This document shows, in pieces, positions 1 through 7,223 of a stretch of 43,611 bases of DNA. Origin of the DNA: Myxococcales bacterium (GTDB taxonomy: Bacteria; Myxococcota; Myxococcia; Myxococcales; Myxococcaceae); NCBI GenBank assembly GCA_020846875.1, contig JADLDB010000097.1, positions 1 to 43,611 on the forward strand. Direction: 5' to 3'. The position numbers and the translations under genes were made by a program. The notes under the pieces are model-generated. The model ran no database searches, had not been told where the DNA came from, and saw nothing but the letters and a program-made list of their open reading frames with translations. The number at the start of each line of letters is the position of its first letter. The stretch's first letter is position 1.

Positions 1-6
1 AGGACG

Positions 7-83
7 TTGCCCGGAGGTCGAGAAGCGAGGAGGGAGCGGGCTGGTGGGCCCGTGACCGACGAGCGACGACGAGATCCGGGCAA
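7..83. repeat. 9-bp inverted repeat
   Basis: TTGCCCGGA at 7-15 is perfectly complementary to TCCGGGCAA at 75-83, with 59 bases between. The span is close to tRNA length and the bases just after it read GGGACCA, but I see no T-loop, D-loop or anticodon arm, so I do not call a tRNA. The rest of positions 1-162 shows no convincing gene. It could be the edge of an unrecognised structured RNA or chance pairing in GC-rich DNA. Confidence 0.25.
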
Positions 84-162
84 GGGACCAGCGAGGCGTG
101 CTCTGCTCAGGCGATCTCCGGGGTTAAGCCGCGGCTCCTCGCGTAGGTAGGCTGCGGGTCGG

Positions 163-258
163 ATGACGACGGCTCGCCGGCTCCACCACTCCTACGCCGA
201 CTTCCTGCGCGCCCTCGACGCCAGCTACGACGGCCTCGGGCTCGAGCCGGGCACCTGA
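163..258 (+). pseudogene. Possible Uma2-like N-terminal fragment
   Basis: A 31-codon reading frame starting at ATG 163 and stopping at TGA 256-258. It reads MTTARRLHHSYADFLRALDA then a short unrelated tail. The block HSYADFLRALDAS resembles the first helix of Uma2/DUF820-type restriction-endonuclease-fold proteins, where a similar Y-x-D/E-[YF]-L-x-L motif precedes the conserved 'leyidG.iv.ma' strand. That strand is absent here, so this would be a remnant only. The match is from memory of the family and short, so confidence is low; it could equally be a random open frame. Confidence 0.22.
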
Positions 259-327
259 CTCTCGGGTGGCCACCGCCTCCCGTTCGCCAGGCTGTCGCGG
301 ACCTGCGAAACCTGCGACAACGCGCGC

Positions 328-1164
328 GTGAGCGAACGCACTGACCGCCGCATCGCGCTGTTCATCGACTTCGAGAACCTGGTCACCAACACCGGCATCA
401 CCGCGGCCAGCTTCGACCTGCAGCCGTCCCTCGACCGGCTGCTGGAGAAGGGGAAAGTCATCTTCCGCCGCGCGTACTGCGACTGGACGCGCTTCCGCGA
501 GGCGAAGGCGTCTCTGCATGAGTTCGGCGTGGAGCTCGTCGACGTGCCGCCGTCCACCCGCGCGGGGAAGAACGCCGCCGACATGCGCCTGGTCATCGAC
601 GCGCTCGAGCTGTCCTACCTGCGCGAGCACATCGACACCTACGTCATCGCCTCCGGCGACTCGGACTTCTGCCCGCTGGCCGCCAAGCTGCGCGAGAACG
701 ACCGCTTCGTCATCGGGCTGGCGGTGAAGGAGGCCACCAGCCCGATGTTCGTGAAGGCCTGCGACGAGTTCCTCTACCTGAAGACGGAGCGGCGGGCGCC
801 GCGAGAGCAGCGGCCCCCCGCGAAGAAGCGTGAGGGCGCCAAGCCCGGAGAGCGGCGCCGCGAAATCCCCGACATCGCCCGCGAGGTGCTGGAAGGCCTG
901 CTGGCCCGTGCCACCGGGCCGCTCAACCCGTCCCTCATCAAGGAAACCATCGTCCGCAAGGAGCCCGACTTCGACGAGCGCGACCACGGCTTCTCCAGCT
1001 TCAACCGCCTCCTGGAGGCGATGGAGAAGGAAGGCCTGTGCAGCCGCCTGCAGCAGGGCCGCCAGTGGTACGTCGTGGCGAGGGACGCCCCGAAGGGCGA
1101 GAAGCCCAGCCCCGGCGCGCACCCCGACGACGAGGAAGAGCGCATCCCCGACCCCGAGGACTGA
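328..1164 (+). CDS. NYN domain (LabA-like PIN) protein with OST-HTH/LOTUS domain
   Basis: 278 residues from a GTG start. Residues 8-152 form a NYN/PIN-like nuclease domain: IALFIDFEN (Asp14, Asn17), Asp85 in KNAADMRL, Asp91, and the ASGDSDF signature (Asp111, Asp113) supply the acidic cluster that binds metal in this fold. A basic, Pro/Lys/Arg-rich linker (about 152-178) leads to residues 180-256, which look like an OST-HTH (LOTUS) winged helix, ending in GRQWYVV. The tail is acidic. Family knowledge: NYN proteins are predicted RNases and LOTUS domains bind RNA, so a role in cytoplasmic RNA processing or turnover is likely, but the substrate is unknown. The gene stands alone, 135 bp ahead of the SDR gene. 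Confidence 0.88.
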   Translation: MSERTDRRIALFIDFENLVTNTGITAASFDLQPSLDRLLEKGKVIFRRAYCDWTRFREAKASLHEFGVELVDVPPSTRAGKNAADMRLVIDALELSYLREHIDTYVIASGDSDFCPLAAKLRENDRFVIGLAVKEATSPMFVKACDEFLYLKTERRAPREQRPPAKKREGAKPGERRREIPDIAREVLEGLLARATGPLNPSLIKETIVRKEPDFDERDHGFSSFNRLLEAMEKEGLCSRLQQGRQWYVVARDAPKGEKPSPGAHPDDEEERIPDPED

Positions 1165-1299
1165 AGCGCCCTTGAGCCCCGCCGGAAGGCGGCCGCGTGG
1201 CCCTGCGCGACGGCGCGCGAGCAACCGCGGCGTCAGCGTGCGCGGCCCAGCGCTGCCCATGCGTCGCGCAGCGCCGCGCCCGGGGTTAGATGGCGCCCC

Positions 1300-2037
1300 A
1301 TGCCCCACGTCCTCATCACCGGCGGCTCCCGCGGCCTCGGGCTGGGCCTCGCGCGCCAGTACCTGCAGCGGGGCCACGCCGTCACCATCACCGGCAGGGA
1401 GCAGCCCGCCCTCGACGCAGCCGTCGCGCTGCTGCGCCCCCACGGCCCCGTCGCCGCCCTCGCCCTCGACGCCGGGGACCTCGACGCCACGGTGAAGGGC
1501 CTTCGCGCCCTCGACGAGAGGGTGGGAGGCCTCGACGTCGTCATCGCCAACGCGGGCGTGGGCGCGGACCCATCGAAGGGCGCGCCGTACTCGTGGGAGG
1601 CCATCGCCCAGGCGCTGCACGTCAACTTCACCGGCGCCGCCGCCACCCTGACGGCCGTGCTGCCGGCGATGGTGGAGCGCCGGCGCGGGCACCTGGTGGG
1701 CATCTCCTCGCTGGCCAGCTACGGGGCGCTGCCCAACGCCGCCGCCTACTGTGCCCCCAAGGCCGGCCTCAACATGCTGCTGGACTGCCTGGCGCTGGAC
1801 ACGCGCGGCACCGGCGTGGCCGTCACCACCGTGAAGCTGGGCTTCGTGAAGACGCGCATGGTGGAGACGGCCACGCACCCCATGCCGCAGTTGATGGAGG
1901 TGGACGACGCCGCCCGGCGCGTCGTCCGCGCGCTCGAGGCCCGCCCGCGCGTCGTCACCGTCCCCAGGGCGCTGGCCTTCGGCGCCTGGGTGGGCGGCGC
2001 CCTGCCGCTCGCGGTGAAGGCGAAGCTCCCGCGCTGA
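1300..2037 (+). CDS. Short-chain dehydrogenase/reductase (SDR)
   Basis: 245 residues, a normal length for a classical SDR. The Rossmann signature TGGSRGLG lies at 7-14, NAG at 84-86, Asn109 in HVNF, the catalytic Ser at about 137 (ISSLAS), and YCAPK with Tyr150 and Lys154. It should be an NAD(P)(H)-dependent oxidoreductase in the cytoplasm. The residue after the second beta strand region (TGRE) suggests NADP(H) preference, which is inference. The C-terminal 25 residues are hydrophobic and basic (ALAFGAWVGGALPLAVKAK), so it may touch the membrane as in some retinol-dehydrogenase-like SDRs. Substrate cannot be told. The ATG start fits the beginning of the first beta strand. The downstream queE is not obviously related. 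Confidence 0.9.
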   Translation: MPHVLITGGSRGLGLGLARQYLQRGHAVTITGREQPALDAAVALLRPHGPVAALALDAGDLDATVKGLRALDERVGGLDVVIANAGVGADPSKGAPYSWEAIAQALHVNFTGAAATLTAVLPAMVERRRGHLVGISSLASYGALPNAAAYCAPKAGLNMLLDCLALDTRGTGVAVTTVKLGFVKTRMVETATHPMPQLMEVDDAARRVVRALEARPRVVTVPRALAFGAWVGGALPLAVKAKLPR

Positions 2038-2055
2038 CCGCACGTCCTCCCGCAG

Positions 2056-2175
2056 TGCGCCGCTGGGCACGACGGCCAGTGCGCAGGCTGCGGGGGCGTC
2101 GGCCAGCGCTGCCGCGAGGGCCGCCTCTGCCGGACGGGGACGTGCAGCACCTTCAACCAGGGCCCCTGGCGGTGC
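2056..2175 (+). other. Cys-rich open stretch, possible gene remnant
   Basis: In the 202-bp gap between the SDR gene and queE, the frame that continues past the SDR stop encodes seven cysteines in forty codons (CAGCGGVGQRC, then LCRTGTC and WRC). The spacing is reminiscent of the Cys-rich modules of myxobacterial secreted lipoproteins. There is no start codon or signal peptide, so at most it is a fossil. It could be chance. Confidence 0.18.
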
Positions 2176-2239
2176 CCGCGGCTGGTCATTCTTCCGGCTT
2201 CTGGCGAAGCGCGGCTTGCCGCTGTCCCCACCTTGAGCG

Positions 2240-2947
2240 ATGAGCTTCGCCCGCATGCTGTCCGGCCGCCCCCGCATCGAGCCGCGCCTCGTCCCCCACG
2301 CCGACTCGGTGGTGGTGAAGGAGGTGTACCTGTCGCTGCAGGGCGAGTCGTCCCACCAGGGCCTCTTGTGCGCCTTCGTGCGGCTCACCGGCTGCCACCT
2401 GCGCTGCGCCTGGTGCGACAGCGAGTTCTCCTTCCGCGGCGGGGCGCGCCGCGCCGTGGCCGACGTGGTGGCCGAGGTGGTGGCGATGAAGACGCCGCGG
2501 GTGGAGGTGACCGGCGGAGAGCCGCTGCTCCAGCCCGGCGTGTACCCCTTGATGCAGGGGCTGCTGGACGCGGGCCTCACCGTGCTGCTGGAGACGAGTG
2601 GCGCCATCGACACCCGCCTGGTGCCTGCCGCGGTGCACAAAGTCGTCGACTGGAAGACGCCGTCGTCGGGCGAGGCGGACCGCAACGAGCCGCGCGTCTT
2701 TGAGTCGATGACGAGCCGCGACGAGCTCAAGTTCGTCATCGGCAGCCGCGCCGACTACGAGTGGGCGGTGCGGGAGCTGGACGCGCGCCGCCTCGAGGGA
2801 CGCGCCTTCGCCCTGCTCTTCAGCGCCGTCTTCGGCCGGCTGGCTCCGAAGGCGCTGGCCGAGTGGGTCATCGCGGATCGGCTGCCGGTGCGCTTCCAAC
2901 TGCAGCAGCACAAGTACGTCTGGCCGCCCGACGCGCGCGGAGTGTGA
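2240..2947 (+). CDS. queE: 7-carboxy-7-deazaguanine synthase QueE (radical SAM)
   Basis: 235 residues. The substrate-recognition motif SLQGES is at 32-37, followed by the radical-SAM cluster motif CHLRCAWC (Cys52, Cys56, Cys59) with the CxxxCxxC spacing, and TGGEP at 91-95 that contacts S-adenosylmethionine. QueE converts 6-carboxytetrahydropterin to 7-carboxy-7-deazaguanine in the queuosine/preQ0 pathway, using SAM, Mg2+ and a 4Fe-4S cluster. The start at ATG 2240 gives the usual short N-terminus before the KEVYLSLQGE strand. No queC, queD or queF lies nearby, so the pathway genes are scattered. It converges with the next gene, 38 bp away. Confidence 0.93.
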   Translation: MSFARMLSGRPRIEPRLVPHADSVVVKEVYLSLQGESSHQGLLCAFVRLTGCHLRCAWCDSEFSFRGGARRAVADVVAEVVAMKTPRVEVTGGEPLLQPGVYPLMQGLLDAGLTVLLETSGAIDTRLVPAAVHKVVDWKTPSSGEADRNEPRVFESMTSRDELKFVIGSRADYEWAVRELDARRLEGRAFALLFSAVFGRLAPKALAEWVIADRLPVRFQLQQHKYVWPPDARGV

Positions 2948-2985
2948 GGCGGCGCCACGGAAGTCGTCGCCGAGTGAGGAGTCTT

Positions 2986-3540
2986 TCAGCGGCGGGTGCG
3001 ACGGGCGCGCGCGGCCCGGGCGGTGCGGGCGGCGACGCGCTTGACGGTGCGGCGCGCGGTGACGGCGCGGGCCTTCTTGGCCAGCTTCACCTTGCGCGGC
3101 TTCTTCGCGGCGCGGGACGCGGTGCGCGGCTCCTGCGCGGGCGCGGGCACCGGCGTGGACCGCGACGCAGCCACCAGGCGCTCCTGGCGCGTGCGCAGCT
3201 CCAGCTTCACCTGCTCGAAGTAGTCGCGCCCGCCGGGGATGGTGTCGGCGCCCTCGATGACCTCCGGCGCGCCCTGCACCACGATGGGCCACGCCGGCGT
3301 CTTGGTGTCGATTTGCTTGAGCCGCTGCGTCAGCACCGCGCGGAAGGTGGTCAGCGCCCCCAGCTCCGGCGCGGGGCCCGGCACCAGGAGGATGGCCGCG
3401 AACAGCCCCGGCTTCCCCGTCTCGTCCATCCCCCGCATCGTGAAGGCGTCGGCCACGTTGAAGCCCGGCACCATCGGCCGCGCCACCAGTTCCCGGGACA
3501 GCTCCTGCAACTTACCGTCGAGTCGCGTGTCGTCGAACAT
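2986..3540 (-). CDS. Hypothetical protein with histone H1-like basic tail
   Basis: 184 residues from ATG 3540. Residues 1-130 form a globular, mixed alpha/beta part (motifs VADAFTMRGMDE, FAAILLVPGP, WPIVVQGAPE) that I do not recognise as a named family. A Pro/Ala hinge at about 128-142 leads to a 45-residue C-terminal tail made almost only of Lys, Arg, Ala, Val and Thr (AAKKPRKVKLAKKARA and further RTARAARARR), like histone H1 tails or other nucleic-acid-binding extensions. No signal peptide or membrane segment. Codon use is strongly GC3-biased, as in its neighbours. DNA or RNA binding through the tail is inference. Confidence 0.7.
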   Translation of the reverse strand: MFDDTRLDGKLQELSRELVARPMVPGFNVADAFTMRGMDETGKPGLFAAILLVPGPAPELGALTTFRAVLTQRLKQIDTKTPAWPIVVQGAPEVIEGADTIPGGRDYFEQVKLELRTRQERLVAASRSTPVPAPAQEPRTASRAAKKPRKVKLAKKARAVTARRTVKRVAARTARAARARRTRR

Positions 3541-3633
3541 GCGCGCGCTCTATACCTGAAGCCCTGCGCTCTTCTGGAGGGGGAGAGAACGGATTCTTCC
3601 AGAATTCTGAGAGTACGCCCTGTTTCCGGCAGG

Positions 3634-4029
3634 TTAGCGGTGGGCGATGAGACGCATCGGCTTCCGCCTGGAAGTCTTCTTCGCGGTGGGCTGGGGGCCA
3701 TCGCCCTGGACGGGGCCCTTCTCGATGGCCTGCAGCACCAGCGAGGTGGCGCGCACCAGGTCGGTGGAGGACACCTTGCCGTTTCCATTCAGCCTGGAGA
3801 GGTGCGTCAGCCGCCGCTGGCCGTTGGCCATGGTGACGGTGAACTCCACGCCACCCTTCACCGGGCGCATCGCCACCACGGCCTCGCGGCTGCCGCCCTT
3901 CACGCAGTTGAGCGAGAAGCAGAGCGTCTCGGCCAGCGGGTTGGACGAGGGGGTGAGGACCACGCGCTCACCCGTGGCGAAGGCGGCCGGGGCGGCGAGG
4001 AGGACGGTGAGGAGGAGGAGGCGTCGCAT
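3634..4029 (-). CDS. Small secreted hypothetical protein
   Basis: 131 residues, starting at ATG 4029. The start was chosen because the next 18 residues (MRRLLLLTVLLAAPAAFA) are a clean Sec signal peptide with an AFA cleavage site; an upstream in-frame ATG would add 37 unlikely residues. The mature part has one Cys pair (LCFSLNC), a strand-rich core with GVEFTVTMANGQRR, and a basic C-terminus. No family recognised; probably periplasmic. It is 93 bp downstream of nothing on its own strand and its start faces the membrane-protein gene at 4187, with 157 bp between the two starts. Confidence 0.68.
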   Translation of the reverse strand: MRRLLLLTVLLAAPAAFATGERVVLTPSSNPLAETLCFSLNCVKGGSREAVVAMRPVKGGVEFTVTMANGQRRLTHLSRLNGNGKVSSTDLVRATSLVLQAIEKGPVQGDGPQPTAKKTSRRKPMRLIAHR

Positions 4030-4186
4030 GCCTTCCCACAGTGCAGAATCGAGGCCGGAGCGGAACCGGGCAGGATCAGGCCGGCCCGTCCTGCAATGGA
4101 GCCCCGGTGCACCAGGTTGGGGGGCTCCACCCCCGCCCACTCCAGTTCACACCGCCCAGCGGCCGGAGGTGCTATTCCCTCGGGCC

Positions 4187-4474
4187 ATGAACTTCGTGCG
4201 CGCGGTGCTGAACTTCGTCGTGGGCGGAGCGCTGCTGGGAGTGCTGTTGACGACGCTGGTCGCCCCTCGGGTGATGACGTGGGACAACACGCCCGCCATG
4301 GGCAAGGCGCTGTGCGACTGCGCAGAGACGACGCGGCAGACGGCCGCCCGGTTGGTGAACGCGCAGTTGATGGGGACGGGCGTCGGCGCGGGGCTGGGGC
4401 TGGTGGCGGGCCTCGTCTTCGCGGCGGTGCGCAGGAAGAAGGCCGCTGACAACCCGGCGGCCCCCGCGGCGTGA
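4187..4474 (+). CDS. Small two-helix membrane protein
   Basis: 95 residues. Two predicted membrane segments: about residues 6-27 (VLNFVVGGALLGVLLTTLV) and 60-83 (MGTGVGAGLGLVAGLVFAAV), each Gly-rich, followed by a basic RRKKAAD tail that should face the cytoplasm. A Cys-x-Cys (LCDC) sits in the loop. No family recognised. Its TGA overlaps the GTG start of the GIY-YIG gene (GTGA at 4471-4474), so the two are probably translationally coupled, though that says little about function. Confidence 0.65.
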   Translation: MNFVRAVLNFVVGGALLGVLLTTLVAPRVMTWDNTPAMGKALCDCAETTRQTAARLVNAQLMGTGVGAGLGLVAGLVFAAVRRKKAADNPAAPAA

Positions 4475-4779
4475 AGGGCACCGCCCGCCGCAGAGCGAGG
4501 CCGCCAGGCAGCTCGTGGTTCGTCTACCTGGTGCGCTGCCAGGACGGCTCGCTCTACACCGGCTGCACCAACGACCTCCTCCGCCGCGTCGCGGCCCACA
4601 ACGCGGGGAAGGGCGCGCGCTACACCCGCAGCCGCCGCCCGGTGACGCTCGTCTACTCGCAGAAGGTGCGCGGGCGGTCGCAGGCGCTGTCGAAGGAGGC
4701 GGGGCTCAAGCGGCTGACGCGCGCCCAGAAGCTGGCCCTGGTGGCGGGGCGCGGGCGCCGGGCAGGACGGCGGACTTGA
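4471..4779 (+). CDS. GIY-YIG nuclease-fold protein (UPF0213/YhbQ-like)
   Basis: 102 residues from GTG 4471. The GIY-YIG signature is present as VYL at 18-20 and YTG at 29-31, with Arg39 (LLRRV), the helix HNAGKGARYTRSR, and Glu76 in SKEAGLKRL, which is the family's metal-binding Glu. Length is right for the single-domain YhbQ group. These proteins have nuclease activity or are proposed DNA-repair accessories. The basic N-terminal extension of about 14 residues may mean the true start lies a few codons downstream. Confidence 0.87.
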   Translation: MKGTARRRARPPGSSWFVYLVRCQDGSLYTGCTNDLLRRVAAHNAGKGARYTRSRRPVTLVYSQKVRGRSQALSKEAGLKRLTRAQKLALVAGRGRRAGRRT

Positions 4780-4815
4780 AGCACGGGCCGCAAGGTGGCC
4801 ACAATTCCCCCTGTC

Positions 4816-5850
4816 ATGGCGGACGAGCTGGACGCGCGCGCGAAGGAGGTCCTCAAGGCCGTCGTGCAGCAATTCATCGCCTCGGGCGATCCGGTGGGGT
4901 CCAGCCACTTGACCCGCACCGGCGAATTCGAAGTCTCGCCGGCCACGATGCGAAACGTGCTGTCCGAGCTGGAGGAGCTGGGCTACCTGGAGAAGCCGCA
5001 CACCAGCGCGGGTCGGGTGCCTACCGACCAGGGCTACCGGCTCTTCGTCGACTCGCTGCTCCAGCTTCGGGAGCCGAGCGCGCGGGACCGGGAACTCATC
5101 GAGTCCGGCCTGTCGGGCGTGGCGGTGGAGGAGCGGCTGCAGGTGGCGGGGCGGGTGCTGCACCAGCTGTCCCACCACGCGGCGGTGGTGTTGATTCCCA
5201 GGCCCTCGGCGGCGGCGCTGGAGCGGGTGGAGTTCGTCCGGCTGCGCGACGACAAGCTGCTGGCCATCCTGGTGGGGCTGGGCGGGCAGGTACAGAACAA
5301 GCTGGTGACGGTGGACTTCGCCCTCGCGCCCGAGGAGCTGACGCAGGCGGCCAACTACCTGAACCAGCTGCTCCAGCACGCCACCAGCGTGGAGGAGATG
5401 CGCGGCCGCATCCTGCAGGAGCTGGAGAGCGAGCGCGCGCAGTACGACGCGCTGGCGGCGCGGGCGCTGAAGCTGGGCGCGCTGGCCACCGACGTCCCGT
5501 CGACGGAGCGGGTGGTCATCGAGGGCACCGGCAGCTTCCTCGAGCAGCGGGAGTTCGCCGAGGACGTCAAGCGCATGAAGGTGTTGTTCAAGGCGCTGGA
5601 CGACAAGCACAAGCTGCTGGCCCTGCTGGACCGGGTTCAGCGCGCGCGAGAGATGCAAATCTTCATCGGCGCCGAGAGCGAGTTCTCTTCCCAGGGCGAC
5701 GTGTCGCTGGTGGCCACGCCGTACGGGCCGGCCGACGCGGTGCTGGGGACGGTGGGCGTCATCGGCCCCACGCGCATGAATTACCAGCGCGTCATTCCCC
5801 TGGTGAGCCTCACCGCCCAAATCCTCTCGCGGGGCCTCAAGGAGGAATAG
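4816..5850 (+). CDS. hrcA: Heat-inducible transcription repressor HrcA
   Basis: 344 residues. The ATG at 4816 is preferred over an in-frame GTG at 4795 because HrcA proteins begin close to the (D/E)xRxKEVLKAVV helix seen here. Residues 1-75 form the winged-helix DNA-binding domain (GSSHL, SPATMRNVLSELEELGYL, the conserved HTSAGRVPTDQGYR block). Then comes the GAF-like and inserted dimerisation domain to the C-terminal GVIGPTRMNY motif typical of the family. HrcA represses heat-shock operons (groESL, dnaK) through CIRCE operators and needs GroEL to fold. No grpE/dnaK/dnaJ follows, and I find no CIRCE element in the window, so its targets lie elsewhere. Confidence 0.95.
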   Translation: MADELDARAKEVLKAVVQQFIASGDPVGSSHLTRTGEFEVSPATMRNVLSELEELGYLEKPHTSAGRVPTDQGYRLFVDSLLQLREPSARDRELIESGLSGVAVEERLQVAGRVLHQLSHHAAVVLIPRPSAAALERVEFVRLRDDKLLAILVGLGGQVQNKLVTVDFALAPEELTQAANYLNQLLQHATSVEEMRGRILQELESERAQYDALAARALKLGALATDVPSTERVVIEGTGSFLEQREFAEDVKRMKVLFKALDDKHKLLALLDRVQRAREMQIFIGAESEFSSQGDVSLVATPYGPADAVLGTVGVIGPTRMNYQRVIPLVSLTAQILSRGLKEE

Positions 5851-5932
5851 GGGAAGGCGCCCCGAGGGCGCGGACTATGCTGGCGGCCGTCCGGGCTTCC
5901 TGGAGGCCCGGGCGGGGAGGAGTGACGGCTTC

Positions 5933-6988
5933 GTGAGTGAACAGGTGAGCGTCGAGCTGGACTTGACGGGCGCGTCGCTGGGCCCGTGGAAGCTGGAGCA
6001 CCTGCTGGGTGAGGGCGCGATGGCCCGCGTCTACCAGGCCAGGCACGAGCAGGACGGCCGGGTGGCCGCGGTCAAGGTGCTGCGGGCCGAGCACTCGAAG
6101 GACGCCGAGCTGGTGCAGCGCTTCGTCCGCGAGGCGCGCGCCATCGCCGCCGTGCAGCACGAGAACATCCCGCTGGCCTACGACGTGGGCGAGCACCGCG
6201 CGCCCGACGGCACCGCCGTCACCTACCAGGTGATGGAGCGCCTCGAGGGGAAGCTGCTGTCCGACGCGTGCGACGCGGGGCCCCTGCCGCTCCAGCGGGC
6301 GGTGCGCATCTGCCTGAAGGTGGCGCGGGCGCTGCACGCCGCTCATCAAATCGGCGTGGTGCACCGGGACATCAAGCCGGAAAACGTCTTCCTCCACGGG
6401 CAGGACGAGGCGGTGAAGGTGCTGGACTTCGGCATGGCCAAGCTGACCAAGCAGGTGGGAGAGATGCCCAAGTCCGGCACCATGGAAGGCGTGGTGCTGG
6501 GCACGCCGGAGTACATGGCCCCGGAGCAGGCCCTGGGCCGCCCGGTGGACCTGCGCGCCGACGTCTACGCGGTGGGGCTGATGCTGTACGAGCTGCTCAC
6601 CGGCGCTCGGCCCTTCTCCGGCGACACCTTCGGCAAGCTGCTGGTGCAGATCACCTCGAGGCCGGTGGAGCCGCTGCCCCAGACGCTGCGCGACGGCACG
6701 GCCGTGCCGCCCGCGCTGGCCGAGGCGGTGATGAAGTGCCTGGCGAAGAACCCCGACGACCGCTTCCCGTCCGCCGAGGCGCTGGCCGACGCGCTGCAGC
6801 CCTTCTCCGGCGAGCCCGCGCCGCCGCCGCGCCCCGCCGCGCCCGCCCCGCCGCCCGCGCTGACGCCGCGCCTGTCCTTCACCGAGCTGGAGGCCATCAA
6901 GCCGTCGAGGACGCCGCTCATCGTCGCCGCGGTGGCGGGCGCCGCCTTGCTCGTGGCGATTCTGTGGGCGGTGGCGACGAAGTTCTGA
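5933..6988 (+). CDS. Membrane-anchored eukaryote-like Ser/Thr protein kinase
   Basis: 351 residues from GTG 5933. The kinase domain spans about 18-292: Gly-rich loop GEGAMARVY (26-34), Lys48 in AAVKVLR, catalytic loop HRDIKPEN (144-151), DFG (165-167), activation segment ending GTPEYMAPEQ (190-199), and GLMLYELLTGARPF. The HRD Arg and the threonine-bearing activation loop suggest control by autophosphorylation. A Pro/Ala linker (294-312) leads to one membrane segment at 328-347, with only four residues outside, so no extracellular sensor domain is present. The atypical GAM instead of GGM in the loop is minor. Such kinases are abundant in myxobacteria; targets unknown. Confidence 0.93.
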   Translation: MSEQVSVELDLTGASLGPWKLEHLLGEGAMARVYQARHEQDGRVAAVKVLRAEHSKDAELVQRFVREARAIAAVQHENIPLAYDVGEHRAPDGTAVTYQVMERLEGKLLSDACDAGPLPLQRAVRICLKVARALHAAHQIGVVHRDIKPENVFLHGQDEAVKVLDFGMAKLTKQVGEMPKSGTMEGVVLGTPEYMAPEQALGRPVDLRADVYAVGLMLYELLTGARPFSGDTFGKLLVQITSRPVEPLPQTLRDGTAVPPALAEAVMKCLAKNPDDRFPSAEALADALQPFSGEPAPPPRPAAPAPPPALTPRLSFTELEAIKPSRTPLIVAAVAGAALLVAILWAVATKF

Positions 6989-7102
6989 AGAGCGCCGCCG
7001 AAGGCTGTCGCGCGAAGGTGACGCGGCATCGAGAGGCCAGTGTCGTCAGAAGTGGGCTGTCGCCCTGTCAACGCGGCTTGCGTAACGCCTGCGCACCGGG
7101 CT

Positions 7103-7118
7103 GTCACCCGCCGGTGAC
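7103..7118. other. Perfect inverted repeat between kinase and amidase genes
   Basis: GTCACC at 7103-7108 and GGTGAC at 7113-7118 with a four-base loop (CGCC). It lies 115 bp after the kinase stop and 105 bp before the amidase start, with no T-tract, so it may be an operator or weak terminator. The rest of the 235-bp gap shows no gene. Confidence 0.3.
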
Positions 7119-7223
7119 GCCCAATTTCCGAGTGACTACGCCGCGATGAACGAGGGCGCGAGGACGGCCGGGCCCAGGCGCGCCCGCGTCCGGATGGCAC
7201 CGGGCTTGATCCTCCCTGGGCGC

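Noticed and set aside
1-90. tRNA or other known RNA at the left edge
   Set aside because: The 9-bp inverted repeat has tRNA-like spacing, but no T-arm, D-arm or anticodon arm can be drawn.
124-2739. Long minus-strand open frame of 871 codons across the NYN, SDR and queE genes
   Set aside because: It is a shadow of plus-strand genes in GC-rich DNA: Arg/Ala/Gly-rich, no recognisable domain, and it contradicts three well-supported genes.
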